Shown in pieces: positions 1 to 7,299 of a stretch of DNA of 8,399 bases. Position 1 is the stretch's first letter. Each line of letters starts with the position of its first letter. Origin of the DNA: JADFSZ01 sp022560555 [NCBI: PVC group bacterium] (lineage in GTDB: Bacteria > GCA-001730085 > JADFSZ01); contig JADFSZ010000014.1 in assembly GCA_022560555.1 (NCBI GenBank), forward strand, positions 8,001 through 16,399, written 5' to 3'. Under the pieces are notes generated by a model. That model had not been told where the DNA came from, ran no database searches, and saw only the letters and a program-made list of their open reading frames with translations. Made by a program: the position numbers and the translations under genes.

Positions 1-1792
1 CGAGGCATCTCTCGAGCACCTTAGAATACTCATCCCGCCCACCTGTGTTGGTTTTGGTACGGTCACCTAGAAAACTCACTAGAGGTTTTTCTTGACAGTG
101 TGGCATCAATTCCTTCGCCCGTTCCGTAGATTGGACTCCCCATCACTCCTCGAGGTTAAGAACTTCCGGATTTGCCTAGAAGTTCCCTCTACAAGCTTAG
201 ACCTTCACTTCCAATCGAAGGCGAACCTAGCCTCCTGTGTCACCCCATTGCTCAAACGCTTTCTAAGTGGTACAGGAATATTTTACCCTGTTATCCATCG
301 TCTACGCCTTTCGGCCTCGACTTAGGACCGACTAACCCTGGGTGGATTACCCTTGCCCAGGAAACCTTAGGCTTTCGGTGACACGGTTTCTCACCGTGTT
401 TATCGCTACTCATGCCGACATCATCTCTTCTAGTTCGTCCACCACTCCTTACGGTATGGCTTCTACCTACGCTAGAATGCTCCCCTACCGCTCCGAAAAA
501 ACCGAAGTTTTTTCGAAACCCGCAGCTTCGGTAATCAGCTTAGCCCCGCTATATTTTCGGCGCAAAGTCACTTGACCAGTAAGCTGTTACGCACTTTTTA
601 AATGATGGCTGCCTCTAAGCCAACATCCTGGTTGTTTACGCAACTTCACATCCTTATTTCACTTAGCTGATATTTAGGGACCTTAGCTGGCGGTCTGGGC
701 TGTTGCCCTCACGACTACGAACCTTAGCGCCCGCAGTCTGACTCCCAATGTCCAGATGATGGTATTCGGAGTTTGATTGGATTCAGTAGCCTGGTAGGGC
801 CCATAGTCCATTCAGTACTCTACCCCCACCATCTAAAGGATTGAGGCTATACCTAAATATATATCGGGGAGAACCAGCTATTTCCAAGTTTGATAGGCCT
901 TTCACTCCTACCCACAGCTCATCCAAGAGGTTTTCAACCCTCACTGGTTCGGACCTCCACAACGTGTTACCGTTGATTCATCCTGGCCATGGGTAGCTCA
1001 CTTGGTTTCGGGTCTAATGCCTGCAACTATGTTCGCGCTATTAACACTCGCTTTCGCTACGGCTCCGTCCTGTTTGGGACTTAACCTTGCTACAGACACT
1101 AACTCGTCGGCTCATTATGCACAAGGCACGCAGTCGCACTGATTATCTGCAAGCAGACAGTCATAGTGCTCCTACCACTTGTAAACTGACGGTTTCAGGT
1201 ACTATTTCACTCGCCTTAAAGGCGTACTTTTCAACTTTCACTCGCGTTACTGGTGCGCTATCGGTTATCAGAGAGTATTTAGCCTTACCGGGTGGTCCCG
1301 GCGAATTCCTACGGAATTCCTCGTGTTCCGCAGTACTTGGGAGTGCTTTAAGGAAGATAATATTCTTTCATTTACCGGGCTATCACCGTCTATGGCCGAA
1401 CTTTCCAGATCGTTCAATTAGAATATTATTTTGTAACTTCCCGGCCAGCCTGTAATCTGACCAAAAAACATCCCGTGACACCGCATATACAAAGGTTACA
1501 GCTTTGGCATATATACGGTTTAGGCTCTTTCCCGTTCGCTCGCCGCTACTTAGGAAATCACTTTTGTTTTCTTCTCCTCGGGGTACTTAGATGTTTCAGT
1601 TCTCCCGGTTGTCCTCCTAGGCCTATTTAATTCAACCTAGGATATCCCGACATGACTCGGGATGGGTTTCCCCATTCGGAAATCTACGGATCAGGGCCCA
1701 TTTGCGGCTCCCCGTAGCTTATCGCAGCTAGTCACGTCCTTCGTCGTCTTCTGATACCAAGTCATCCACCGTCAGCTCTTATTCACTTGATC
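1..1792 (-). rRNA. rrl: 23S ribosomal RNA, 5' part (3' end outside window)
   Basis: Large-subunit rRNA, catalytic core of the ribosome. The minus strand aligns by eye with the bacterial 23S 5' region: near 1771-1792 it reads GATCAAGTGAATAAGAGC followed by ACGGTGGATG, matching the E. coli start GGTTAAGCGACTAAG...ACGGTGGATGCC, so the 5' end is placed at about 1792. Further in it keeps GATTTCCGAATGGGG, AATAGCTGGTTCTCC, GATAACAGG and ACACAGGTGG blocks in the right order. The window edge falls at roughly E. coli position 1700, so about 60% of the gene is present. No intervening sequence is obvious. One variable helix (494-515) is a perfect 9-bp stem capped by a C(UUCG)G tetraloop. All open reading frames across this stretch are shadows. 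The exact 5' end is uncertain by a few bases. Confidence 0.97.
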
Positions 1793-1861
1793 AAAACGAT
1801 CAATTTGTCCAAGGTGCTTTAAAATGCTTTACTACATTGGCTTTTAAAAATGCTCCCGATG

Positions 1862-1876
1862 CAATTGTCAAAGAAC
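1862..1876 (-). promoter_or_regulatory. boxA-like antitermination site before 23S
   Basis: The minus strand reads GTTCTTTGACAATTG, which resembles the rRNA boxA element bound by NusB-NusE in other bacteria. It matches the leader copy at 4211-4225 (GTTCTTTGAAAACTG) at 13 of 15 bases. Its place, between the last spacer tRNA and 23S, is where a second boxA is found in many rRNA operons. The function is inferred from motif and position. Confidence 0.6.
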
Positions 1877-1888
1877 TTTTCCTCAAAC

Positions 1889-1911
1889 ATCCTTCGGGAG
1901 ACCCTCAGGAT
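1889..1911 (-). other. spacer hairpin with tandem GA mismatch
   Basis: The RNA strand can form a 5-bp stem AUCCU/AGGAU, then a symmetric GA/GA internal loop compatible with sheared tandem G-A pairs, then GGG/CCC closed by a three-base UCU loop. It lies between the 23S-proximal boxA and the 1922-1952 hairpin. A processing or protein-binding role is possible; there is no run of U after it, so it is not a terminator. Confidence 0.4.
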
Positions 1912-1921
1912 TTTAGGACTC

Positions 1922-1952
1922 TTCAAGTAAGATCATCGAAATCTTATTTGAA
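1922..1952 (-). repeat. inverted repeat in tRNA-Ala to 23S spacer
   Basis: Bases 1922-1933 are the reverse complement of 1941-1952 with one mismatch out of 12, leaving a 7-base loop. In the transcript this gives a stem with a single A-C mismatch. It may be a pre-rRNA processing structure upstream of the 23S 5' end. No U-run follows. Confidence 0.45.
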
Positions 1953-1983
1953 AATTTTATATATGAAGCAAATGGCTCTTCCC

Positions 1984-2018
1984 TAAAGATTCACCATTTA
2001 CGATTCACTATATGTTAT
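1984..2018 (-). repeat. degenerate heptad repeat beside tRNA-Ala
   Basis: Five consecutive 7-base units start at 1984, 1991, 1998, 2005 and 2012 and all end in AT. The three central ones fit TYACNAT on the plus strand (TCACCAT, TTACGAT, TCACTAT); the outer two are weaker. The tract stops four bases short of the tRNA-Ala 3' end. It appears to be a decayed microsatellite-like array; no function is evident. Confidence 0.45.
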
Positions 2019-2021
2019 CAA

Positions 2022-2094
2022 TGGAGATAACCGGGGTCGAACCGGTAACCCCCTGCTTGCAAAGCAGGTGCTCTCCCAGTTGAGCTATATCCCC
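2022..2094 (-). tRNA. tRNA-Ala(UGC)
   Basis: This 73-nt gene folds into a standard cloverleaf. The acceptor GGGGATA pairs with TATCTCC and includes the G3:U70 wobble that is the main alanine identity element. The anticodon stem CCTGC/GCAGG encloses loop TTTGCAA with anticodon TGC at 2059-2061. The T arm carries GGTTCGACC. The discriminator base is A73. The following bases are TTG, so CCA is not encoded and must be added by the CCA-adding enzyme, unlike the neighbouring tRNA-Ile. It sits in the usual second position of the 16S-23S spacer. Confidence 0.97.
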
Positions 2095-2099
2095 TTAAA

Positions 2100-2145
2100 A
2101 AAGTTTACAGTTTCCTGTTAGAAAAAAAAAAAAAACTGAAACTTT
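2100..2145 (-). other. terminator-like hairpin just upstream of tRNA-Ala
   Basis: Bases 2100-2110 can pair with 2136-2145 as a 10-bp stem with one bulge; the loop holds a run of 14 A (U in the transcript). On the RNA strand the stem is followed by a short run of U and then by tRNA-Ala. It resembles a weak intrinsic terminator or a processing hairpin inside the rRNA operon, where antitermination would be expected to override it. The stem is AT-rich, so this is uncertain. Confidence 0.35.
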
Positions 2146-2289
2146 AAAGATATCTTCATTTTCCTATTTATAGATCCCGGTTATGAAAAATCAACAATTG
2201 GAAACCGGGAGTTTTAAAAATATTTCCAACTTCTCTTTATGGCTTCCTTGTATAAAAAATCAACTGAAAACAGGAAACTCAAAACTGGT
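2103..2289 (-). repeat. opposed heptad blocks closing the Ile-Ala spacer
   Basis: At one end three units start at 2103, 2110 and 2117 (GTTTACA, GTTTCCT, GTTAGAA); at the other, four units start at 2262, 2269, 2276 and 2283 with consensus AAC followed by four variable bases (for example AACTGAA, AACAGGA). The two blocks face each other, and 2109-2119 is an exact 11-base reverse complement of 2269-2279, so the spacer transcript can close on itself between the two tRNAs. A smaller 8-bp stem (2175-2182 with 2203-2210) lies inside. The last unit runs into the tRNA-Ile 3' end. Confidence 0.45.
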
Positions 2290-2362
2290 GGGCCCAGGTA
2301 GACTCGAACTACCGACCTCAGCCTTATCAGGGCTGCGCTCTAACCAGCTGAGCTATGAGCCC
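2286..2362 (-). tRNA. tRNA-Ile(GAU)
   Basis: This 77-nt gene includes an encoded CCA end. The acceptor GGGCTCA pairs with TGGGCCC, with one T-G wobble. The D arm has AGCTCAGCTGGTTAGAGC, the anticodon stem CAGCC/GGCTG encloses CTGATAA with anticodon GAT at 2326-2328, and the T arm carries TAGTTCGAGTCTA. It is the first tRNA after 16S, giving the classic Ile-Ala spacer. The antisense strand of this gene produces a familiar spurious protein, which is not annotated here. Confidence 0.97.
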
Positions 2363-2373
2363 ACAAAAAGCCT

Positions 2374-2453
2374 AAAGTCACAAGCCCACTGTCACAAGTT
2401 AAAACCAAAAAAATAAGATTATTTACTTGTGTCTTCTCATTTCTAACTTGTGT
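2374..2453 (-). repeat. opposed heptad-phased repeats in 16S to tRNA-Ile spacer
   Basis: On the plus strand GTCACAAG occurs at 2377 and 2391 (14 apart) and its inverse ACTTGTGT at 2425 and 2446 (21 apart), so both spacings are multiples of seven. The sets are inverted relative to each other: 2393-2401 is an exact 9-base reverse complement of 2444-2452, which would form a hairpin inside the spacer, next to the 3' arm of the pre-16S stalk. Confidence 0.4.
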
Positions 2454-2454
2454 T

Positions 2455-2476
2455 AACTGAAAATCTGTTGACGCCT
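2455..2476 (-). other. pre-16S processing stalk, 3' arm
   Basis: This stretch is complementary to 4193-4215 in the leader: 9 bp, a one-base bulge, 4 bp, a 3x3 A/A internal loop and 6 bp, 19 pairs in all. Stems that bring the two ends of 16S together are the usual RNase III substrate in rRNA maturation. The complementarity is seen directly; the enzyme is inferred. Confidence 0.75.
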
Positions 2477-2511
2477 CACGACCGACCTCGCTATGATTAC
2501 TCATAGATACT

Positions 2512-4086
<1,575 letters not shown>

Positions 4087-4192
4087 TTATAAAGAAGAAA
4101 CTTATTTCTCGACGATAAAATCAAAAAATAAGATCTTTGGCTTCTTTGTTGCTTTTTTGATACTTCTTTGCACAACTATAGTACATTGCGCA

Positions 4193-4215
4193 AGGCGTCA
4201 AACAGAAAATCAGTT
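4193..4215 (-). other. pre-16S processing stalk, 5' arm
   Basis: This is the partner of 2455-2476. It shows that the transcript must begin upstream of about 4215, so the rRNA promoter is further upstream and the TTGACG found inside this arm is better read as stem than as a -35 box. The arm shares its first bases with the end of the boxA-like site. Confidence 0.75.
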
Positions 4216-4225
4216 TTCAAAGAAC
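4211..4225 (-). promoter_or_regulatory. boxA-like antitermination site in 16S leader
   Basis: The minus strand reads GTTCTTTGAAAACTG, close to the boxA of many bacterial rRNA leaders and matching the pre-23S copy at 13 of 15 bases. It directly follows a hairpin (4229-4256), giving the boxB-boxA order known from E. coli rRNA leaders. In known systems boxA recruits NusB/NusE to protect transcription from premature termination. Confidence 0.65.
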
Positions 4226-4228
4226 AAC

Positions 4229-4256
4229 GCGCAGATAATTCGCTTGAATTAAGCGC
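4229..4256 (-). other. boxB-like hairpin before boxA
   Basis: GCGC (4229-4232) pairs with GCGC (4253-4256) and TAATTC (4236-4241) with GAATTA (4246-4251), with an asymmetric internal loop (three bases against one) and a four-base apical loop. It lies three bases before boxA and abuts the U-run of the preceding terminator-like hairpin. The name boxB rests on position only. Confidence 0.45.
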
Positions 4257-4285
4257 AAAAAAAAACATCGTAACGATGTTTTTTT
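4257..4285 (-). terminator. terminator-like hairpin between tyrS and 16S
   Basis: On the minus strand an A-run plus CATCG (4285-4274) pairs with CGATG plus a U-run (4270-4259) around a three-base loop: a 12-bp stem ending in nine consecutive U. The GC-bearing core is only 5 bp, so strength is moderate. The sequence is nearly symmetric and could act on either strand. It is the only plausible terminator after tyrS, yet it lies downstream of the strong promoter at 4398-4426 and upstream of boxA, so it would also sit in the rRNA leader. Confidence 0.6.
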
Positions 4286-4391
4286 AAAACTCTTTACGTT
4301 CGTAAAATAAAAAATTTTGAATTAGGTCTTCAAATCGCGTGAATTTCCTAACGTATTTAAGAACAAGGGGTCACTTAAATTGGTTTAAAGT
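4257..4391 (-). ncRNA. candidate small RNA or attenuated rRNA leader
   Basis: The stretch from the predicted start of the 4398-4426 promoter to the terminator-like hairpin is about 135 nt, has no open reading frame of note, and can fold into several hairpins: CACTT(T)AAA with TTTAAGTG near the 5' end, TTAGG with CCTAA in the middle, and TTTAC with GTAAA before the terminator. It could be a free small RNA, or the first part of the rRNA leader subject to attenuation. It does not match any RNA family I recognise. Confidence 0.35.
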
Positions 4392-4397
4392 GTTCGT

Positions 4398-4426
4398 AAT
4401 TTAACATAGGGTTCCCTGTTTGTCAA
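4398..4426 (-). promoter_or_regulatory. strong sigma70-type promoter upstream of 16S
   Basis: The minus strand has consensus TTGACA (4426-4421), a 17-base spacer and TAAATT (4403-4398), preceded by TGT, an extended -10. A nine-base A-tract lies immediately upstream of the -35, in the position of an UP element. Start is expected near 4391. It is the best promoter in the window and the natural driver of the rRNA operon, about 305 bases before 16S; alternatively it serves the small RNA candidate ending at 4257. Confidence 0.75.
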
Positions 4427-4489
4427 TTTTTTTTTAGGGTCGAAAAAATGGGAAGCATAGTGAGACCTAAAACGAATACCATCAGCTAC

Positions 4490-5710
4490 TTATATGTCAA
4501 TCTGAATGAACTCCCTTTTTCCAATTTGAACCACGTCTCCGGCCTTAATCACAAGAGTATCTTTTTCCCCGGCTTTTTTGCCATTGATCTTCACAGCGCC
4601 CTGTGAGGCCAAACGCCTTAATTCGCTCTTGCTTTTATTTAAACCCAAACTCGCAAGGAACGGAACCGTGCCGACGGATTGACTGATATCAATGCCCGGC
4701 TTCACCTTAGGAACATTCGTCGGATGTTTCTTTTCCTTAAAAATTCGGTCAAATTCTTCAGCGGCCTTTTCCGCAGTCTTGGCAGAATGATAAAATGACA
4801 CAATTTCTTTGGCTAAATTGACCTTGGCTTTCTTCGGATGGATCAAGCCTTCTCGAATATCCTTTTGGAGTTGTTTAACTTCACCCAGAGGAAGATCCGT
4901 TAAAAGTTCATAATAACGAAACATCAATTCGTCTGATATCGACAGTATTTTTCCAAACATATCTCCGGCCTCATCCGTAATCCCAATGGTATTATTTAAA
5001 CTTTTTGACATTTTTTCCACGCCGTCCAGTCCTTCTAAAATCGGCATGGTGAGTATCACCTGCGGCTCTTGGTCATATTCTCTCTGGAGATCCCGCCCCA
5101 CAAGGAGATTAAATTTTTGATCCGTTCCGCCTAATTCAATATCCGCTTTCATTTGAACGGAATCCCATCCTTGCACAAGGGGATACAAAAATTCCATGAT
5201 AGAAATCGGACGATTGTCCTTATACCTTTTGGCGAAATCATCACGCTCTAACATACGCGCGACGGTATAGTGGCTCGTAAGATTGATCACTTCCTCAAAT
5301 TTCATATTGTCACACCAGCGGCTGTTAAAATCGATTTTTGTTTTTTTCGCGTCAAGAATTTTAAAAATCTGTTTTTTGTAAGTTTTGGCGTTACTCAAAA
5401 CCTCTTCTTTCGACATTCTTATCCGGGCGGTCGTCTTCCCCGACGGATCCCCCATCCGGCCCGTAAAATCTCCAATCAAAAAATGCACCTCATGCCCCAG
5501 ATCCTGAAAATGTTTCAATTTTCTCAAAAGAACTGTATGTCCTAAATGGATATCCGGCGCGCTGGGATCAAACCCGGCTTTCACAATCAACGGTTTTTTT
5601 GCTTTGATCGAGCGCTCGAGCTTTCGAACAAGTTCGTCTTCGGGGATGATTTCAACGCATCCGCGTTTGATAAGGTCAAATTGTTTTTGAACAGATTTAT
5701 TCATTTTCAC
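4490..5710 (-). CDS. tyrS: Tyrosyl-tRNA synthetase
   Basis: Class I aminoacyl-tRNA synthetase that activates tyrosine with ATP and charges tRNA-Tyr in the cytoplasm. The 406 residues are full length for the family. The Rossmann catalytic domain (about 35-240) has the HIGH-type motif HLGH at 55-58 within [13 protein letters not shown], the tyrosine-pocket segments YPLVQGWD (176-183) and GGTDQKFN (194-201), and KMSKS at 233-237. A helical domain follows, then a C-terminal S4 RNA-binding domain (about 345-405). The [13 protein letters not shown] style and overall length fit the TyrZ/type-2 form. The start is GTG at 5708-5710, five bases after an AAAGGAA ribosome site (5715-5721); an in-frame ATG two codons later (5702-5704) is also possible. 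It has its own promoter at 5738-5765 and lies 403 bases upstream of the rRNA operon. Confidence 0.96.
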   Translation of the reverse strand: MKMNKSVQKQFDLIKRGCVEIIPEDELVRKLERSIKAKKPLIVKAGFDPSAPDIHLGHTVLLRKLKHFQDLGHEVHFLIGDFTGRMGDPSGKTTARIRMSKEEVLSNAKTYKKQIFKILDAKKTKIDFNSRWCDNMKFEEVINLTSHYTVARMLERDDFAKRYKDNRPISIMEFLYPLVQGWDSVQMKADIELGGTDQKFNLLVGRDLQREYDQEPQVILTMPILEGLDGVEKMSKSLNNTIGITDEAGDMFGKILSISDELMFRYYELLTDLPLGEVKQLQKDIREGLIHPKKAKVNLAKEIVSFYHSAKTAEKAAEEFDRIFKEKKHPTNVPKVKPGIDISQSVGTVPFLASLGLNKSKSELRRLASQGAVKINGKKAGEKDTLVIKAGDVVQIGKREFIQIDI

Positions 5711-5737
5711 TCATTTCCTTTTTTTGTGTCTCAAAAT

Positions 5738-5765
5738 ATTTTATCACTTACCCGCGTATCGTCAA
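5738..5765 (-). promoter_or_regulatory. promoter for tyrS
   Basis: The minus strand reads TTGACG (5765-5760), 16 bases, then TAAAAT (5743-5738), followed by a short leader with the tyrS ribosome site. The -35 overlaps the TGA stop codon (5764-5762) of the response regulator. This would let tyrS be transcribed independently of the two-component genes, although read-through is also possible as no terminator separates them. Confidence 0.6.
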
Positions 5766-7108
5766 TCGGCTTTAATGTCCAAATCTTTCATTTTCTGATA
5801 TAAGCTTTTCCGGCTGATATCCAATTCGCGCGCTGTTTTAGAAACATTTCCCTGATTTCTTTTAAGAGCTTCTTCAAGAAACCCTTTTTCAAACTCCGTT
5901 ACCACCCGGTTTTTTTCGGCCTTAAAATCACGTCCGTGGTTTGGTTGCCGAATATGGTCCGGTAAATCTTCATCTGAAATTTCACTTTGATTTGTAAGTG
6001 TCACCATTTGTTCGATAACGCCCGAAAGTTCTCGAATATTTCCCGGCCAATGATAGGTTTTGAATTTTTGATGAGTGTCCTTAGAAAACGTTTTTTTGGA
6101 ATACCCCTTTTCGGCAAAATACCTTAAGAACCAATCCGTTAAACCTTCGATATCTTCAGGTCGTTCCCTAAGTGAAGGAACAAGGATAGAAATCACGTCT
6201 AAACGATAATAGAGATCTTTTCTAAAGGTCCCTTGATCCACTTCCCAACGCAAATTCTTGTTGGTGGCCACAATCACCCGGATATCAACCGATTTCTCTT
6301 TCACGCTTCCCACAGGTTTGATCTTTTTCTCTTGAAGCGCTCTTAAAAGTTTCACCTGAAGGCCCAAAGTCATATTCCCGATCTCATCGAGAAACAAGGT
6401 TCCCCCGGACGCAGATTCAAACAAGCCGATATGATTTTCATTGGCCCCCGTAAACGAACCTTTTTGATGACCAAAGAGCTCGCTTTCGAGAAGCGACTCC
6501 GTTATCGCACCGCAATCAACAGGAACAAAAGGTTTATTTTTTCTGGGGGAAAACTTATGTATACACTTGGCAACCAGTTCTTTTCCCACTCCGCTTTCAC
6601 CGGTTAATAACACGGTCGCGTTTGTTTTTGCCACTTTAAAAACCGTGTTAAAAATTTTTTTCATCGCCTCGCTCGTAAGACCATATTCCGAGAGAACGTT
6701 CGCAATCATATCTTTTTGGGGAGTTTCTTTTTCAAGATCGAGTCTATCCCGTTCTTTGAATCGATCCATAACAGGTAAAAGATCAGCCACATCAAAGGGC
6801 TTAACTATATAATCTTCAGCCCCTCGTTTCATGGCTTCCACAGCCGTTTCAACGGACGCAAAACCTGTCATCATAATAATACGCGCGTCCTTATCCTTTT
6901 CCTTAATTCTCTCAATCACACCCAAGCCATCGATTCCGGACATTCGAAGATCCGTCAATACCAGAAACGGACGGACATCATCATACAAATCAATCCCTTC
7001 GTCTCCTTTCAGACACGTTGTGACATCAAACCCGTGATCTTCTAAAGCATCCGTAAGATACTGCAAGATATTTTTGTCGTCATCAATGATTAATATAGAT
7101 TTTTTCAT
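5762..7108 (-). CDS. NtrC-family sigma54-dependent response regulator
   Basis: Two-component transcription activator of 448 residues with all three expected domains. The receiver domain (about 4-118) has the acidic patch D9-D11, phosphoacceptor D53 in LTDLRMSG, T81 and K103. The AAA+ domain (about 145-370) has Walker A GESGVGKE (170-177), the sigma54-contact loop as GSFTGA (217-222) instead of the usual GAFTGA, Walker B GGTLFLDEIG (235-244), and FRKDLYYRL (295-303) containing arginine-finger candidates. A Fis-type helix-turn-helix (about 405-445) contains GNVSKTARELDISRKSLYQK. On phosphorylation such proteins oligomerise and use ATP hydrolysis to open sigma54 promoters. The partner is presumably the kinase encoded just upstream. 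MKKSILIIDDD is a canonical start; the ribosome site is weak and lies in an inverted repeat. Target genes are unknown. Confidence 0.95.
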   Translation of the reverse strand: MKKSILIIDDDKNILQYLTDALEDHGFDVTTCLKGDEGIDLYDDVRPFLVLTDLRMSGIDGLGVIERIKEKDKDARIIMMTGFASVETAVEAMKRGAEDYIVKPFDVADLLPVMDRFKERDRLDLEKETPQKDMIANVLSEYGLTSEAMKKIFNTVFKVAKTNATVLLTGESGVGKELVAKCIHKFSPRKNKPFVPVDCGAITESLLESELFGHQKGSFTGANENHIGLFESASGGTLFLDEIGNMTLGLQVKLLRALQEKKIKPVGSVKEKSVDIRVIVATNKNLRWEVDQGTFRKDLYYRLDVISILVPSLRERPEDIEGLTDWFLRYFAEKGYSKKTFSKDTHQKFKTYHWPGNIRELSGVIEQMVTLTNQSEISDEDLPDHIRQPNHGRDFKAEKNRVVTEFEKGFLEEALKRNQGNVSKTARELDISRKSLYQKMKDLDIKAD

Positions 7109-7122
7109 ATCTGGTTCCAGAT
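7109..7122 (-). promoter_or_regulatory. inverted repeat abutting the regulator start codon
   Basis: ATCTGG-AA-CCAGAT lies immediately before the ATG of the response regulator and includes its only Shine-Dalgarno-like GGA. As RNA it could form a small hairpin (5 bp, 4-base loop) hiding that GGA; as DNA it could be a dimeric operator half-site pair. Either role is inference. Confidence 0.35.
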
Positions 7123-7181
7123 CCGGGCAATAATCCTTATTCTCTTTCCCCTCTCAATTTCGTGCTTTATTAAAAGACTTT

Positions 7182-7230
7182 CTATCCGCTATGTGCTCTA
7201 CGCTCCACGCTATATGCTAGAGTCTATACA
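7182..7230 (-). repeat. seven-unit heptanucleotide repeat after the kinase gene
   Basis: Seven contiguous 7-base units start at 7182, 7189, 7196, 7203, 7210, 7217 and 7224, every one beginning with CT. The plus-strand consensus is about CTMYAYG (for example CTATCCG, CTCTACG, CTATATG); the last two units are more divergent. The array fills about half of the kinase-regulator gap and overlaps the end of the original kinase frame, including its TAG stop at 7217-7219. It is similar in kind to short tandem heptamer repeats known from cyanobacteria, but the unit differs. Confidence 0.6.
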
Positions 7231-7299
7231 TCGGTAACAAGATTGTAAATGTTGTCCCCTCCCCCGGATGACTTTTCACGTCAATATCGCCTCCATGAA
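7217..7299 (-). pseudogene. detached 3' end of the histidine kinase frame
   Basis: One frame over from the annotated kinase, the minus strand encodes IHGGDIDVKSHPGEGTTF followed by TILLPMYRL and a TAG stop. This is the expected C-terminal strand of a HATPase_c domain (the -HGG-I-V-S-PGEGTTF-I-LP pattern). It shows that about 27 residues were cut off by a single-base loss near 7300. Joined, the protein would be 338 residues. Confidence 0.8.

Noticed and set aside
494-515. Perfect A-rich hairpin resembling a terminator
   Set aside because: It lies inside 23S, is capped by a C(UUCG)G tetraloop and fits a variable rRNA helix.
92-1455. Several plus-strand reading frames across the 23S region
   Set aside because: They lie antisense to a clearly conserved 23S gene and have no coding features.
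2183-2416. Plus-strand 77-residue reading frame containing GPGRLELPTSALSGLRS
   Set aside because: It is the antisense translation of tRNA-Ile, a well-known spurious protein in databases; no gene is supported.
1984-2453. Possible CRISPR array in the spacer repeats
   Set aside because: Units are 7 bases and contiguous or irregular, without direct repeats of 23-40 bases separated by unique spacers.
4175-4201. TTGACG with TATAGT as a second rRNA promoter close to 16S
   Set aside because: The spacing is only 15-16 bases, and the TTGACG lies inside the 5' arm of the pre-16S stalk, whose complementarity to 2455-2476 explains it better. A secondary promoter cannot be fully excluded.
5270-5803. Plus-strand frames opposite tyrS and its promoter
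   Set aside because: They are antisense to a well-supported conserved gene and show no ribosome site or homology that I recognise.
7109-7275. Sigma54 (TGGCAC-N5-TTGC) promoter upstream of the regulator
   Set aside because: No GG/GC pair at the required spacing was found here or in the other intergenic stretches.
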